From: JAKALX01 sp964508715
Lineage (GTDB): Bacteria > Chloroflexota > Dehalococcoidia > Tepidiformales > Tepidiformaceae
Assembly (NCBI GenBank): GCA_964508715.1
Contig: CAZDUX010000006.1
Coordinates: 62,001-126,000, forward strand
Length of the DNA: 64,000 bases
Reading direction: 5' to 3'
Shown: positions 25,326 to 32,944 of the stretch, piece by piece
Numbering within the stretch: the stretch's first letter is position 1
How the letters are laid out: each line of letters starts with the position of its first letter
The notes under the pieces: model-generated
Databases searched by the model: none
Told to the model about the DNA's origin: nothing
The model's input: the letters and a program-made list of their open reading frames with translations, nothing else
Position numbers and translations under genes: made by a program

Positions 25326-26567
25326 ATGCAGATTTCACTTCGAGCTGTGACCGGTGACGACATCGCGCCGATGTATGCCATCCACCGCGAGGCGCTGCGC
25401 GATGCGGTTGAAGCGACCTGGGGGTCGTGGGACGACGCTGTCCAGGAGCCGTTCTTTCGCGAGCACTGGGACCCTGCCGTGCGCCAGGCGGTGCTCTGCG
25501 ACGGCCGGCTCGCGGGGTTCATCGACGTGAGCGACGACGGTGGTGAGGTAGAGCTCGAGAACATCGAAGTGGCCGCCGCGTTCCGGCGCCAGGGGATCGG
25601 TTCGGGCCTCATCCGGGGATTGCAGGGACGGGGGCGCGCCGTGCGTTTGCAGGTGCTCAAGCTCAACCCCGGCGCGCGGCGGCTCTATGACCGGCTGGGG
25701 TTCGAACCCACGAGTGAGACCGAGACGCACATCCAGATGCGCTGGCTGCCGGCGATCGCGGAGCGCCGGATGACCTCGTACCTCGACGGTCCGGACGAGC
25801 CCGATATCCCGAACCCGATCCATTCGACCGAAGTGGCCACCGAATACGGATTCAAGGCTGCGCTCGTTGGCGGGGTCACAGTCTACGGGTGGTGCATTCC
25901 GCCGATCGCTGCGGCGATGGGTGAGCGCTGGATCGACGCGGGCTGGGCCGATGTGCGCTTTCGGCGGCCCGTGTATCCCGGTGATGAACTCACGATCCGC
26001 GTGACCCGGCCGGCTGCTGGCGAGTATGCGTTTTCGCTGGCAAACGAGGCGGGCGAACGGTGCATCGTGGGTTCGCTCGGATATGGAGCCGCGCCGTGGC
26101 TCGGCGAGCTCGATACCCCGGTGCGGCGTGAGGCTGAAGCGCGTCCCGCCGTGTTGCCCGTCCTCTCCCCCGAGAACATCCCGGTCGGGCAGGACCTTCG
26201 CCCGATGCTCCACGAGGTGACCCCCGGGCTGATGGCCGAGTACGTGGAGAACAAGATCCGCGATGAAGACCCGCGCTGGAAGGCCGAACCCGGGCGCATT
26301 CACCCCGCGTGGATTGTCACGCAGCTCACGCCGCTCTTTCATCACTCATACGATTACGGGCCGTCGATCCACACGCGGACGCAGGTGCAGCACCTCGCCC
26401 CGGCGTTCACCGGCCAGCGCGTGACGTTTGCCGGGCGGGTCCACGACACGCTCGAGCGCCACGGTGACCATTACGCGGTGATCGATGGCCTGATGCTCGG
26501 TCAACGGGGCGAGGAGCTCGCGCGGGTACGGCACACGACGATCTTCCAGGTGGCGCGGCGGCGGTAG
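25326..26567 (+). CDS. Fusion of a GNAT acetyltransferase with a hotdog-fold (MaoC/FAS1-like dehydratase) protein
   Basis: A 413-residue two-part protein. Residues 1-140 are a GNAT domain: IEVAAAFRRQGIGSGLIRGL is the acetyl-CoA loop, and LNPGARRLYDRLGF is the last helix and strand. Residues about 150-413 form a double hotdog-like region (EYGFKAALVGGVTVYGWC, VYPGDELTIRVTRP, then VTFAGRVHDTLER and LARVRHTTIFQV), as in MaoC-type hydratases or dehydratases acting on CoA esters. The two folds are normally separate proteins. Frame and codon use are continuous, so this is a real fusion and not a missed stop. It is divergent from a crotonase gene. Confidence 0.8.
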   Translation: MQISLRAVTGDDIAPMYAIHREALRDAVEATWGSWDDAVQEPFFREHWDPAVRQAVLCDGRLAGFIDVSDDGGEVELENIEVAAAFRRQGIGSGLIRGLQGRGRAVRLQVLKLNPGARRLYDRLGFEPTSETETHIQMRWLPAIAERRMTSYLDGPDEPDIPNPIHSTEVATEYGFKAALVGGVTVYGWCIPPIAAAMGERWIDAGWADVRFRRPVYPGDELTIRVTRPAAGEYAFSLANEAGERCIVGSLGYGAAPWLGELDTPVRREAEARPAVLPVLSPENIPVGQDLRPMLHEVTPGLMAEYVENKIRDEDPRWKAEPGRIHPAWIVTQLTPLFHHSYDYGPSIHTRTQVQHLAPAFTGQRVTFAGRVHDTLERHGDHYAVIDGLMLGQRGEELARVRHTTIFQVARRR

Positions 26568-26732
26568 TCCCGCACGCGAAGGGGTGGGCGTTCGGAGACC
26601 CCGGTATGGGTGGGGCGAGTCTCCGCGGTGTGATGGCTCGTTCGCGACAACTGGCGGCCGGGTGTCAGCAGGGGGCCCACGGTAGGCCGTTCTTCCCGCG
26701 AGAGTGGGGTGCAAACGAGCCGGAGGTGGGGA

Positions 26733-26894
26733 ATGACGACGATCGAACGGACCGCAGGATTCGAACTGAGCGGGTGGCCGCGGGCAGCGGTGATCATCGC
26801 GCGGGCGGCGGGCGGGCTGATGCGGCACGGGCTGCTGCACCCGTTCCGGCCGGCAGTTATCGTGCGGGCAACCGGCCGGGTGGTGGCGCGATGA
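26733..26894 (+). CDS. Small hypothetical protein (53 aa), first of three overlapping genes
   Basis: It starts MTTIERTAGFELSGWPRAA after an excellent ribosome site (GGAGGTGGGG) and ends with TGA overlapping the next ATG (ATGA). It is Arg-rich with an amphipathic middle (AVIIARAAGGLMRHGLL). The strong ribosome site and coupling make it likely real. No family is recognised. Confidence 0.55.
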   Translation: MTTIERTAGFELSGWPRAAVIIARAAGGLMRHGLLHPFRPAVIVRATGRVVAR

Positions 26895-27097
26895 GCAGCG
26901 AGGTACCGGTTGGACGGCTGGTCTCCATCGTGGTGAGCGTGCTCGCGGCGGTGCTCGTCCTGTCGCTTGGTGGCCTGGTGCTGATGGGGTTGACCAATGG
27001 CGATGCCGGCGTGCGCGAGACGCTCACGCACATCATCGAGACCGTGCTGGGGGTCTTCGTCGGTATCGCCGCGGGCAGGCTCAGTGAGAGCCCATGA
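26891..27097 (+). CDS. Small membrane protein (68 aa), holin-like in shape
   Basis: Two hydrophobic segments (about residues 9-32, VSIVVSVLAAVLVLSLGGLV, and 46-62, IIETVLGVFVGIAAG) are joined by a short acidic loop. Its ATG overlaps the stop of the 53-residue gene, and its own stop overlaps the next ATG. Size and topology recall holins or small phage membrane proteins, but there are no conserved residues by which to prove that. Confidence 0.6.
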   Translation: MSSEVPVGRLVSIVVSVLAAVLVLSLGGLVLMGLTNGDAGVRETLTHIIETVLGVFVGIAAGRLSESP

Positions 27098-27234
27098 GCG
27101 AGCCGCGCCGGGGAGGGGCCGGGAACGAGCACCACGAAACAGGGGTTCGAGAGGGCCTCGCCGGTCCCGATGGGGACCGGGACCCCGTGGCGGCTGCGCT
27201 TACTGGCGGGCAGGCTCTTCGCGGGGGGGCTTGA
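27094..27234 (+). CDS. Possible third tiny gene (46 aa)
   Basis: The ATG overlaps the previous stop as ATGA, the same coupling seen one gene earlier. The product is hydrophilic and Gly/Arg-rich (MSEPRRGGAGNEHHETG at the start). Its last 35 bases overlap the 3' end of the convergent zinc-ribbon gene. Composition gives no family clue, so this call rests on the coupling alone. Confidence 0.35.
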   Translation: MSEPRRGGAGNEHHETGVREGLAGPDGDRDPVAAALTGGQALRGGA

Positions 27235-27559
27235 TCTTGCTGTAGCAGGAGCTGCAGTAGACGGGGCGCTCGCCGCGCGGGACGAACGGTACCTCGGTCA
27301 TCTGGCCGCATTCGGCGCAGGAAGCGGGGTGCATCTGGCGGGGTGTTTTGCCCCCGAAGCTGGCGAAGTTGCCGTAGCGCACGTAACCGTCGTTCTGTTC
27401 GAGGGTGCTCTGGCTGGCGCGCCGTGCCGAGCGGCACGACTGGCAGCGGGTGGGCTCATTCATGAGCCCCTTGTTCGCGTAGAACTCCTGCTCGCCGGCG
27501 GTGAATACGAAGTGGGTGCCACAATCGCGGCATGCGATTTGCTTGTCGGCAAAGGCCAA
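27200..27559 (-). CDS. Zinc-ribbon protein with four CxxC pairs
   Basis: A 119-residue protein. It begins LAFADKQIACRDCGTHFVFT, then EQEFYANKGLMNEPTRCQSC, which is a known N-terminal zinc ribbon of small bacterial proteins; a second ribbon is CAECGQMTEVPF ... VYCSSCYSK. I set the start at the TTG at 27559, 11 bases after an AGGAG site, because family members begin about here; the longer ORF up to 27643 adds 28 residues without support. The role is unknown; such proteins may bind nucleic acid or partner proteins. Confidence 0.75.
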   Translation of the reverse strand: MAFADKQIACRDCGTHFVFTAGEQEFYANKGLMNEPTRCQSCRSARRASQSTLEQNDGYVRYGNFASFGGKTPRQMHPASCAECGQMTEVPFVPRGERPVYCSSCYSKIKPPREEPARQ

Positions 27560-27768
27560 GGGAAAGGGTCTCCTGTTATCCGCACCATGCGGGACTGCAT
27601 CCATGGTAGCAGATTGGCCACGCGGTGATTCGAAACCCGTCATTTACCGAGCGATGGGAAGCAGCACACAGGTGTACACGAACTATTCTGCCGGCAATGA
27701 CGGTAGAGGGATTGCAGCAGGGCACCGAGTTTTGTTACAAGACTGGCGCCACGTCAGTGCCATGGTGA

Positions 27769-28488
27769 ATGCCCGTGTCCGACTCGCCTATCGTTTCGAT
27801 GCCACTCCGCAATCTCCGCCAGCTTGCCATCGAGGCGCTCGTCGCCGAGTCGCTCGCCGAGGCTGCACTCAATGAACTCCTTCCCACGCTCGGTCCAGCA
27901 CAGCTCGCCAGCCTTGCGGCACTGCTCGATGCCCGGGACCGCCACGAACGCGCTCTCCGCGAGATAGCGGGCGAGCTACTGCACAGCGGCGTGACCTGGG
28001 ATGAGATCCTGCGTTCGGTCTTCTATAGCTTCGAGGCGGTCGAAGAGCTCGCGGTTCGCGGCCAGGCGGACGCGCACCGGCAGCAGCAACAGGGTGGTGC
28101 GCCTACGACGGTGGCTACGATCGCCAGCAGTGTCTTCGAGCATGCGGAAATAGCGATAGTCATCTATGCGGCGGATGGAACGCTCCTCGGGATGAATGAG
28201 GCGAACCGGAAGATGGCCGGTGTCCCTTCGCGTGAGCACGGTGTTGGTATGTTCAATGTGCTCACTGACCGGCTACCGCGCGCGAACGGCATGAGTGTCG
28301 CGCTCGGGCCAGCCTTCGAGGGCGCGATCGTGCACAATCCGCGGATTCGGATCGCCTGGGACCTGCCCGAGAACCGCTATGGTCTGCCCCGCCGGGACAG
28401 CTACTATGACGACCTGGCCGTGCCGATTCGAGAGGTCGGCGGCCGGGTCATCGGGGTTGCCAGGTTCACTCGCGAGCTCGTTGTGTAG
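27769..28488 (+). CDS. PAS-domain protein without an output domain
   Basis: A 239-residue soluble protein. Residues about 15-105 are helical, ending in a Gln-rich linker (HRQQQQGG). Residues about 115-239 form a PAS-like fold (VFEHAEIAIVIYAADGTLLGMNEANRKMAG). The C-terminal strands (VPIREVGGRVIGVARFTREL) close the sheet. There is no kinase, receiver or DNA-binding domain, so it must signal through a partner. It stands alone, and the source of its signal is unknown. Confidence 0.7.
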   Translation: MPVSDSPIVSMPLRNLRQLAIEALVAESLAEAALNELLPTLGPAQLASLAALLDARDRHERALREIAGELLHSGVTWDEILRSVFYSFEAVEELAVRGQADAHRQQQQGGAPTTVATIASSVFEHAEIAIVIYAADGTLLGMNEANRKMAGVPSREHGVGMFNVLTDRLPRANGMSVALGPAFEGAIVHNPRIRIAWDLPENRYGLPRRDSYYDDLAVPIREVGGRVIGVARFTRELVV

Positions 28489-28752
28489 CCGCTGCCATCC
28501 GATTTCGCTATGCTCACTGGCGAGGATTCTTTGCCGATGAAGGTGTGCTTCGTCACCGGCATCACGCCCCCCCGGGCGTAGGGGGTAACCGGGGCTACGC
28601 CCCCTGGCCGCACTGCGGCTGAACCTCCGCTCTCCAGCCACGGCAGTGCCGCTGGCGCGGATGGTTTTGGCGTTCGTATTCCCGCTCCTTGCGCTCGCTC
28701 CCCTGGCCTGGCCTCCCGCGGCGCCTGCCGCCCACCACACCGAGGAGTCCTC

Positions 28753-30024
28753 GTGCATCGATATTTCACCGGTCTCTGGCGCCACGCCGACTTTCGCCGG
28801 CTCTGGTTTGGCGAGACTGTCTCCATCTTCGGAACTCTCATCGGCATGCTCGCCATGCAGTTCACGGCGGTGCTTTGGCTGGATGCAAGCGCCTTTGGCG
28901 TGGCGGTCCTGGCTGCGGCCGGGATGACGCCCGGCTTCGCTGTGGGCCTCTTCGCCGGCGTCTGGGCCGACCGCGTGCGGCGGCGGCCGATCATGATCGC
29001 GGCCGACATCGGCCGGGCGGTGGTACTCGCTACTATCCCCGTTGCTGCGATATTCGGAGTGCTCACCCTCACCCATCTCTGTATCGCCGCCTTCCTTGCC
29101 GCCACCCTGACGGTGTTCTTCGACGTTGCTTATGAGGCCTACCTGCCGACGCTGGTGACCCGGGACGAGCTTATCGAAGGCAACGCCAAGCTCACGGCGA
29201 GTGCATCTGTCGCCGAGTTCGGCAGCTTCGGAGTCGCGGGCTGGCTCGTGCAGGTGCTCAAGGGGCCGGGGGCGATCCTCATCGACGCCGCATCGTTCCT
29301 GGTTTCCGCGGTCTCGCTCTGGCGAATTCAGACACCGGAGCCCCATGCGGCGACAGGGCATGAGCGCGAGCACGTGGTGCGCGAGGCGATTGCCGGCCTG
29401 CGTGTTGTCGCTTCGGCGCCGATGCTGCGGAGCATCGCCCTGGCGAACCTGCTCACCATGGGCAGTGCCCGGATGTTAAGCGTTGTCTACCTGCTCTACC
29501 TCGTTCGGGAGGTGGGGTTCAACGCGGGGACGCTCGGGATGATCTTTGCCGTGGGCGGTCTCACATCGCTTGCGGGTGCGGCACTCGCCGGCCGCCCGGG
29601 GGTCTTCGGTGCGCTCGGGCCGGCGATCGTCGTCTCCGCCTTTCTGCGGGCGGCGGGCAGCCTCTTCATGCCGCTTGCCGCAAGCGTATCCGTTGCTGGC
29701 GTGGCGCTATTGGTGGCGAACCAGCTGGTGACGGACCCGGCATGGACCTTCTATGAGGTGCACACGGTGAGCCTTCGCCAGGCGATCACACCGATGCACC
29801 TGCTCGGCCGGATGAACGCAACGATCCGCTTTGGTGAGTTCGGGGCATCGTTGGCGGGTACGGTACTCGGCGGCGTTCTCGGTGAGCGGCTTGGCTACCG
29901 CGAGACGCTCTTTGTCGCGGTTGCCATCCAGTTTGCTGCTGCGGGCACGTTGTTGTTCGGGCCGATGCTGGCCTATCGAGGTGTAGCCGCTGCCATTACG
30001 GAGGTTGCCGGCGCTGAATCTTGA
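28753..30024 (+). CDS. MFS exporter (EntS-like, 12 TM)
   Basis: A 423-residue transporter with about 12 hydrophobic segments and the loop AGVWADRVRRRPIMI after TM2 near residue 75. The start is GTG at 28753 after a GAGGAG site. It resembles the exporters at 21442 and 39987 in length and topology, so the three are probably paralogues. The 264 bases upstream carry no convincing gene; they hold a G+C-rich hairpin (GGGCGTAG at 28574-28581 with CTACGCCC at 28595-28602). Confidence 0.88.
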   Translation: MHRYFTGLWRHADFRRLWFGETVSIFGTLIGMLAMQFTAVLWLDASAFGVAVLAAAGMTPGFAVGLFAGVWADRVRRRPIMIAADIGRAVVLATIPVAAIFGVLTLTHLCIAAFLAATLTVFFDVAYEAYLPTLVTRDELIEGNAKLTASASVAEFGSFGVAGWLVQVLKGPGAILIDAASFLVSAVSLWRIQTPEPHAATGHEREHVVREAIAGLRVVASAPMLRSIALANLLTMGSARMLSVVYLLYLVREVGFNAGTLGMIFAVGGLTSLAGAALAGRPGVFGALGPAIVVSAFLRAAGSLFMPLAASVSVAGVALLVANQLVTDPAWTFYEVHTVSLRQAITPMHLLGRMNATIRFGEFGASLAGTVLGGVLGERLGYRETLFVAVAIQFAAAGTLLFGPMLAYRGVAAAITEVAGAES

Positions 30025-30039
30025 GTGCCGGCAACCTCC
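30000..30039. terminator. 13-bp stem hairpin at the end of the MFS gene
   Basis: GGAGGTTGCCGGC (30000-30012) is repeated as its exact complement at 30027-30039, with a 14-base loop that contains the stop codon. There is no T run. It lies between convergent genes and probably acts on both. Confidence 0.55.
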
Positions 30040-30091
30040 CTGGCCGCGCTGCGAGGAGCGCACTCGTTACTGAGAGCCCGGTGTCCGGCGC

Positions 30092-30916
30092 TCAGAGATC
30101 CCCCGGCTGGCAGGTGCGGCAGAAGCTGGTGATGCGCTGGTTCGCGGTGATCTCGCTGATTGACGAACCGCAGCGCGGGCAGGGCTGGCCGCCCCGCCGG
30201 TGGACGTGCATGAAGTCGCGCCGTTCTTCGTAGTCGAGCGTGTCACCCTTCACCATGCTGTCGCGAACGAGCGGGGTGGCCCAGGCCATTACGGCCCGGG
30301 CAGCGTGGAAGAGGCGCGCCTGTTCGGCCTCGCTCAGCTTTGTGCGGGGGGTGTAGGGGTTGATTCGTGCCTCCCAGAGGATCTCGTCGGCGTAGGCGTT
30401 GCCGATGCCCTGGACGAACGCGGCGTTGGTGAGGACGGATTTGATCTGCCCGCGGTACTTCTTCATCCGGGAGAGCCATGCGACTTCGTCGAGCTCGGGG
30501 TCGAGCAGGTCTGGCCCGTTCGTGGCCCAGTTCGGGATGAGGGCAAGCTCGCCGGCGCCAACCAGGTAGATCTTCCCCATCACGCGCTCGTCGGAGTAAC
30601 GGAACGAGCGCCCGCCGACGACTTCGAGCCGCAGGCACGTCTTCGCGTAGAGCTTCTTCGCCTCATCGACGTACTGGAAGCGGCCGGTGAGCATGGGGTT
30701 GATGGCGAGGATGCGATCGGATTTCAGCCCGAAGAGGAGGAACTTGCCGTGGCGGTCCACCTCGGCGAAGGTGTCGCCGGGGAGTGTCTCGCGAATCGCG
30801 GCTGCCCCGGTGCGAAAGACGACGGGGATGCGCGCTTCAGCCGCGCCGATACTCTTGCCACGGATCTGCTCATTGAAAAAGGAGCGGATCGCCTCGAGTT
30901 CGGGAATCTCTGGCAT
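30092..30916 (-). CDS. Formamidopyrimidine-DNA glycosylase/endonuclease VIII family (Fpg/Nei)
   Basis: A 274-residue base-excision repair enzyme. After Met removal the protein starts PEIPELEAI, giving the catalytic N-terminal Pro and Glu. The helix-two-turn-helix carries GIGNAYADEILWEARINP near residue 170. The C-terminal zinc finger is CPRCG ... SFCRTC near 248-270. It removes oxidised bases and cuts the strand by beta/delta elimination. Fpg versus Nei specificity cannot be set from these motifs alone. TAGAAT lies 6 bases before the ATG, predicting a leaderless mRNA. Confidence 0.9.
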   Translation of the reverse strand: MPEIPELEAIRSFFNEQIRGKSIGAAEARIPVVFRTGAAAIRETLPGDTFAEVDRHGKFLLFGLKSDRILAINPMLTGRFQYVDEAKKLYAKTCLRLEVVGGRSFRYSDERVMGKIYLVGAGELALIPNWATNGPDLLDPELDEVAWLSRMKKYRGQIKSVLTNAAFVQGIGNAYADEILWEARINPYTPRTKLSEAEQARLFHAARAVMAWATPLVRDSMVKGDTLDYEERRDFMHVHRRGGQPCPRCGSSISEITANQRITSFCRTCQPGDL

Positions 30917-30922
30917 CCGGTG

Positions 30923-30928
30923 ATTCTA
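30923..30928 (-). promoter_or_regulatory. -10 box of the Fpg/Nei gene (leaderless spacing)
   Basis: TAGAAT on the minus strand, 6 bases from the ATG at 30916. A TGCCAC sequence 17 bases further upstream could be a weak -35 box. Confidence 0.55.
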
Positions 30929-30978
30929 CCCACAGGGCGGCCGGGGTGGCAGCGATCAACCGCGGGGCGCCGAAAGAG

Positions 30979-31920
30979 CTATTTGATCGCCACCGGGTTG
31001 ACCGGTGACCCGGCTGCACCGGTGAACGGGAGCGATGGGGCGACGAACATGAACTCCCACACGCCGTCGCTCGCGCAGTCTTCTGCCAGCTGGTCGAGGA
31101 AGAAGATCTCGCCGACGGACATCCCCATATCGCGGATGAGGACCATGTGGAGCGGCTGGAAGGCGTTCGGCGGCTCGTTGGGGCGTACTTCCATCCCCCA
31201 GGTATCGGTGGCGATTGCGCAGACTTCGTGGCTGTGGAGCCAGCGGGCCGTTTCTATCGCCATGCCCGGCGCGTCGCCACCGGCGTACGTTCCCCAGGAG
31301 CCACGGTCGCGGCAGAGGGCCTGGTGGCCCGTGCGGACGAGGAGCGCGTCGCCCGGGCCGATGCTCACGCCCTCCTGTCCGGCACACGATTCGAGGTCGG
31401 CGACGGTGATCGGGTAGCCGGGCTCGAGCCACGGCTTGCCCTTCGACCGGGCGATATCGAGGAGGACTCCGCGGGTGATGAAGCGGTCTTTGGTGTGCTC
31501 GATGCCGTTTCGCCGCGCCCCGGTGCTCGAGACGGAACCCGCCGGGACGCCGTTGTAGAGGCGGCCGTCGTACCAGCAGTGCGAGAGGGAATCCCACTGC
31601 GTGGCTGTCTGGAGGGGCATCACGACAAAGTCGTCCTGGAAGCGCGCTCCGCCGGGGATCATGTCCTGGGCGCCGATCGCATCATCGCCGCCATCGAGCC
31701 TGGTGAAGTAGAGGGGATTGAACCGGCCGCCCCCGGACTGGGGGCCCTTTCCATCGAACGGGATGCAGAGGCTGAACGATTTCCCGCTGCGGACGAGGCC
31801 AGCGGCTTCGATGACCTTCGCGGGGGTGATGAAGTTGAGGGTGCCGATCTGATCGTCCGCGCCCCAGCGGCCCCAGTTACGGAGCTCGGCGCCAAGTGCG
31901 AGCACGTCCTGCATCTCCAT
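30979..31920 (-). CDS. Cyclase-family metal-dependent hydrolase (kynurenine formamidase-like)
   Basis: A 313-residue protein of the putative cyclase family. The metal motif, HxGTHxD in kynurenine formamidase, appears as QTATQWDSLSHCWYDG near residue 100, a variant known in larger family members. LLVRTGHQA and ATDTWGMEV complete the core. I chose the ATG at 31920 after GAGGTGA. Members hydrolyse amides, esters or lactones. The neighbours give no pathway. Confidence 0.8.
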   Translation of the reverse strand: MEMQDVLALGAELRNWGRWGADDQIGTLNFITPAKVIEAAGLVRSGKSFSLCIPFDGKGPQSGGGRFNPLYFTRLDGGDDAIGAQDMIPGGARFQDDFVVMPLQTATQWDSLSHCWYDGRLYNGVPAGSVSSTGARRNGIEHTKDRFITRGVLLDIARSKGKPWLEPGYPITVADLESCAGQEGVSIGPGDALLVRTGHQALCRDRGSWGTYAGGDAPGMAIETARWLHSHEVCAIATDTWGMEVRPNEPPNAFQPLHMVLIRDMGMSVGEIFFLDQLAEDCASDGVWEFMFVAPSLPFTGAAGSPVNPVAIK

Positions 31921-32125
31921 CGCGGTCACCTCGTACAACGCCTGGCGCCCACTGGTGGCTGGTCAGCCCGGTGGTTTCGCGCCGTGGCCGTCGATCCTCC
32001 GGGTACCCCGGCCGGTTGTCAATCTGCCTGCGAACCGGCCAGATCGTGGCTGTTTTGGACTCGCGGGCGAGTACTGGCAGGCCGCCAGGAGGGGCTAAAA
32101 AGTGGGGAATTTCTTCAATGTATCT

Positions 32126-32165
32126 AATGCGCCATGTTGACAATGGGGCATTATTTGCGTAGAAT
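32126..32165 (+). promoter_or_regulatory. Near-consensus promoter with overlapping palindromic operator
   Basis: TTGACA (32137-32142) and TAGAAT (32160-32165) are separated by exactly 17 bases, the best sigma-70-type promoter seen in the window. An imperfect palindrome, AATGCGCCAT (32126-32135) and ATGGGGCATT (32143-32152), straddles the -35 box with one mismatch. The MerR-type regulator encoded directly downstream is the obvious candidate to bind it and control itself. Confidence 0.75.
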
Positions 32166-32172
32166 GGAGAAC

Positions 32173-32823
32173 ATGGCGAAGACGGAAGAAACCGGCTATT
32201 CCCTCGATGAGCTCTCGCGGGAAACCGGGCTCGATCGCCGGGTCATCCGCAGCTATATCGAGCAGAAACTGATTCGCGGCCCGGAGTCACGGGGGCGCTA
32301 TGCGCGCTATTCGCAGTATCACGCCGATCGGCTGCTGGCCATCCGGGCCCTGAAGGAACAACAGGGTCTCTCCCTCGAGGATGTCCGGTCGGCGCTGCGC
32401 GATGTGACGGCCGAAGACGTCCGCCACCTCGCCTCGACCATGCGGGCCGAGCCGCGTGCACCGGCAACGGGTTCCGCACTCGACTACCTTCGTAGCGTCC
32501 AGCCAGCGCCTGGTGCAAGCCAGCGTGCAAGCGAGACGCCAGAACCGCCTCCCGGGCCCACGCGAGGCCGGCGGGCGAGCCTGCTCTCGAGCCCACCACC
32601 AGCGCCGCCGACACCCGTCGATCAACTCGCGATCGAACTTGCCCGGCTCTTTCAGCACCAGCTCGTCGCCCGCCAGGCGAAGGGCCAGGACTGGACGCGC
32701 ATCCCCGTCACACCCGATTTCGAACTGCACGTTCGCGGAATCGAGGGGCCGGTCCAACTCGCCCGCCTCGAGCGCGTCGCGGATTACCTCCGCGAGATCC
32801 TGCTCGGTGGCCTCAACCAGTAA
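32173..32823 (+). CDS. MerR-family transcriptional regulator
   Basis: A 216-residue regulator. Residues about 8-80 form a winged helix of MerR type: YSLDELSRETGLDRRVIRSY, then GRYARYSQYHADRLLAIRAL and a helical LSLEDVRSALRDV. A Pro-rich linker (about 100-145) follows. The C-terminal 70 residues (LAIELARLFQHQLVARQA and RLERVADYLREILL) look like a dimerising or effector domain and lack Cys, so it is not a metal sensor of the classic type. The ATG at 32173 lies 7 bases after the -10 box, so the mRNA should be leaderless. It probably controls itself and the VWA-protease gene downstream. Confidence 0.82.
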   Translation: MAKTEETGYSLDELSRETGLDRRVIRSYIEQKLIRGPESRGRYARYSQYHADRLLAIRALKEQQGLSLEDVRSALRDVTAEDVRHLASTMRAEPRAPATGSALDYLRSVQPAPGASQRASETPEPPPGPTRGRRASLLSSPPPAPPTPVDQLAIELARLFQHQLVARQAKGQDWTRIPVTPDFELHVRGIEGPVQLARLERVADYLREILLGGLNQ

Positions 32824-32886
32824 GGCAGTGGCTTAGCAGACCGAAATCCCGTCCCGACATCTTCTGACGCACCCACGCTCTTTACT

Positions 32887-32909
32887 GGGAAGCACGGCCA
32901 GCGCTTCCC
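32887..32909 (+). other. Hairpin between the regulator and the VWA-protease gene
   Basis: GGGAAGC and GCTTCCC form a 7-bp stem with a 9-base loop, 35 bases before the next start codon. It may attenuate or stabilise a read-through message. Confidence 0.4.
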
Positions 32910-32944
32910 CTGTCCCTTCCTGACTCATGCTTCGGAGTAACCGT

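Noticed and set aside
25685..25710. GGGTTCGAACCC-like T-arm suggesting a tRNA
   Set aside because: It lies inside the GNAT domain coding sequence and no acceptor or anticodon arm pairs around it.
28537..28581. 14-codon frame (MKVCFVTGITPPRA) before the MFS gene
   Set aside because: It could be a leader peptide, but it has no ribosome site and ends inside a G+C hairpin; more likely chance or a gene remnant.
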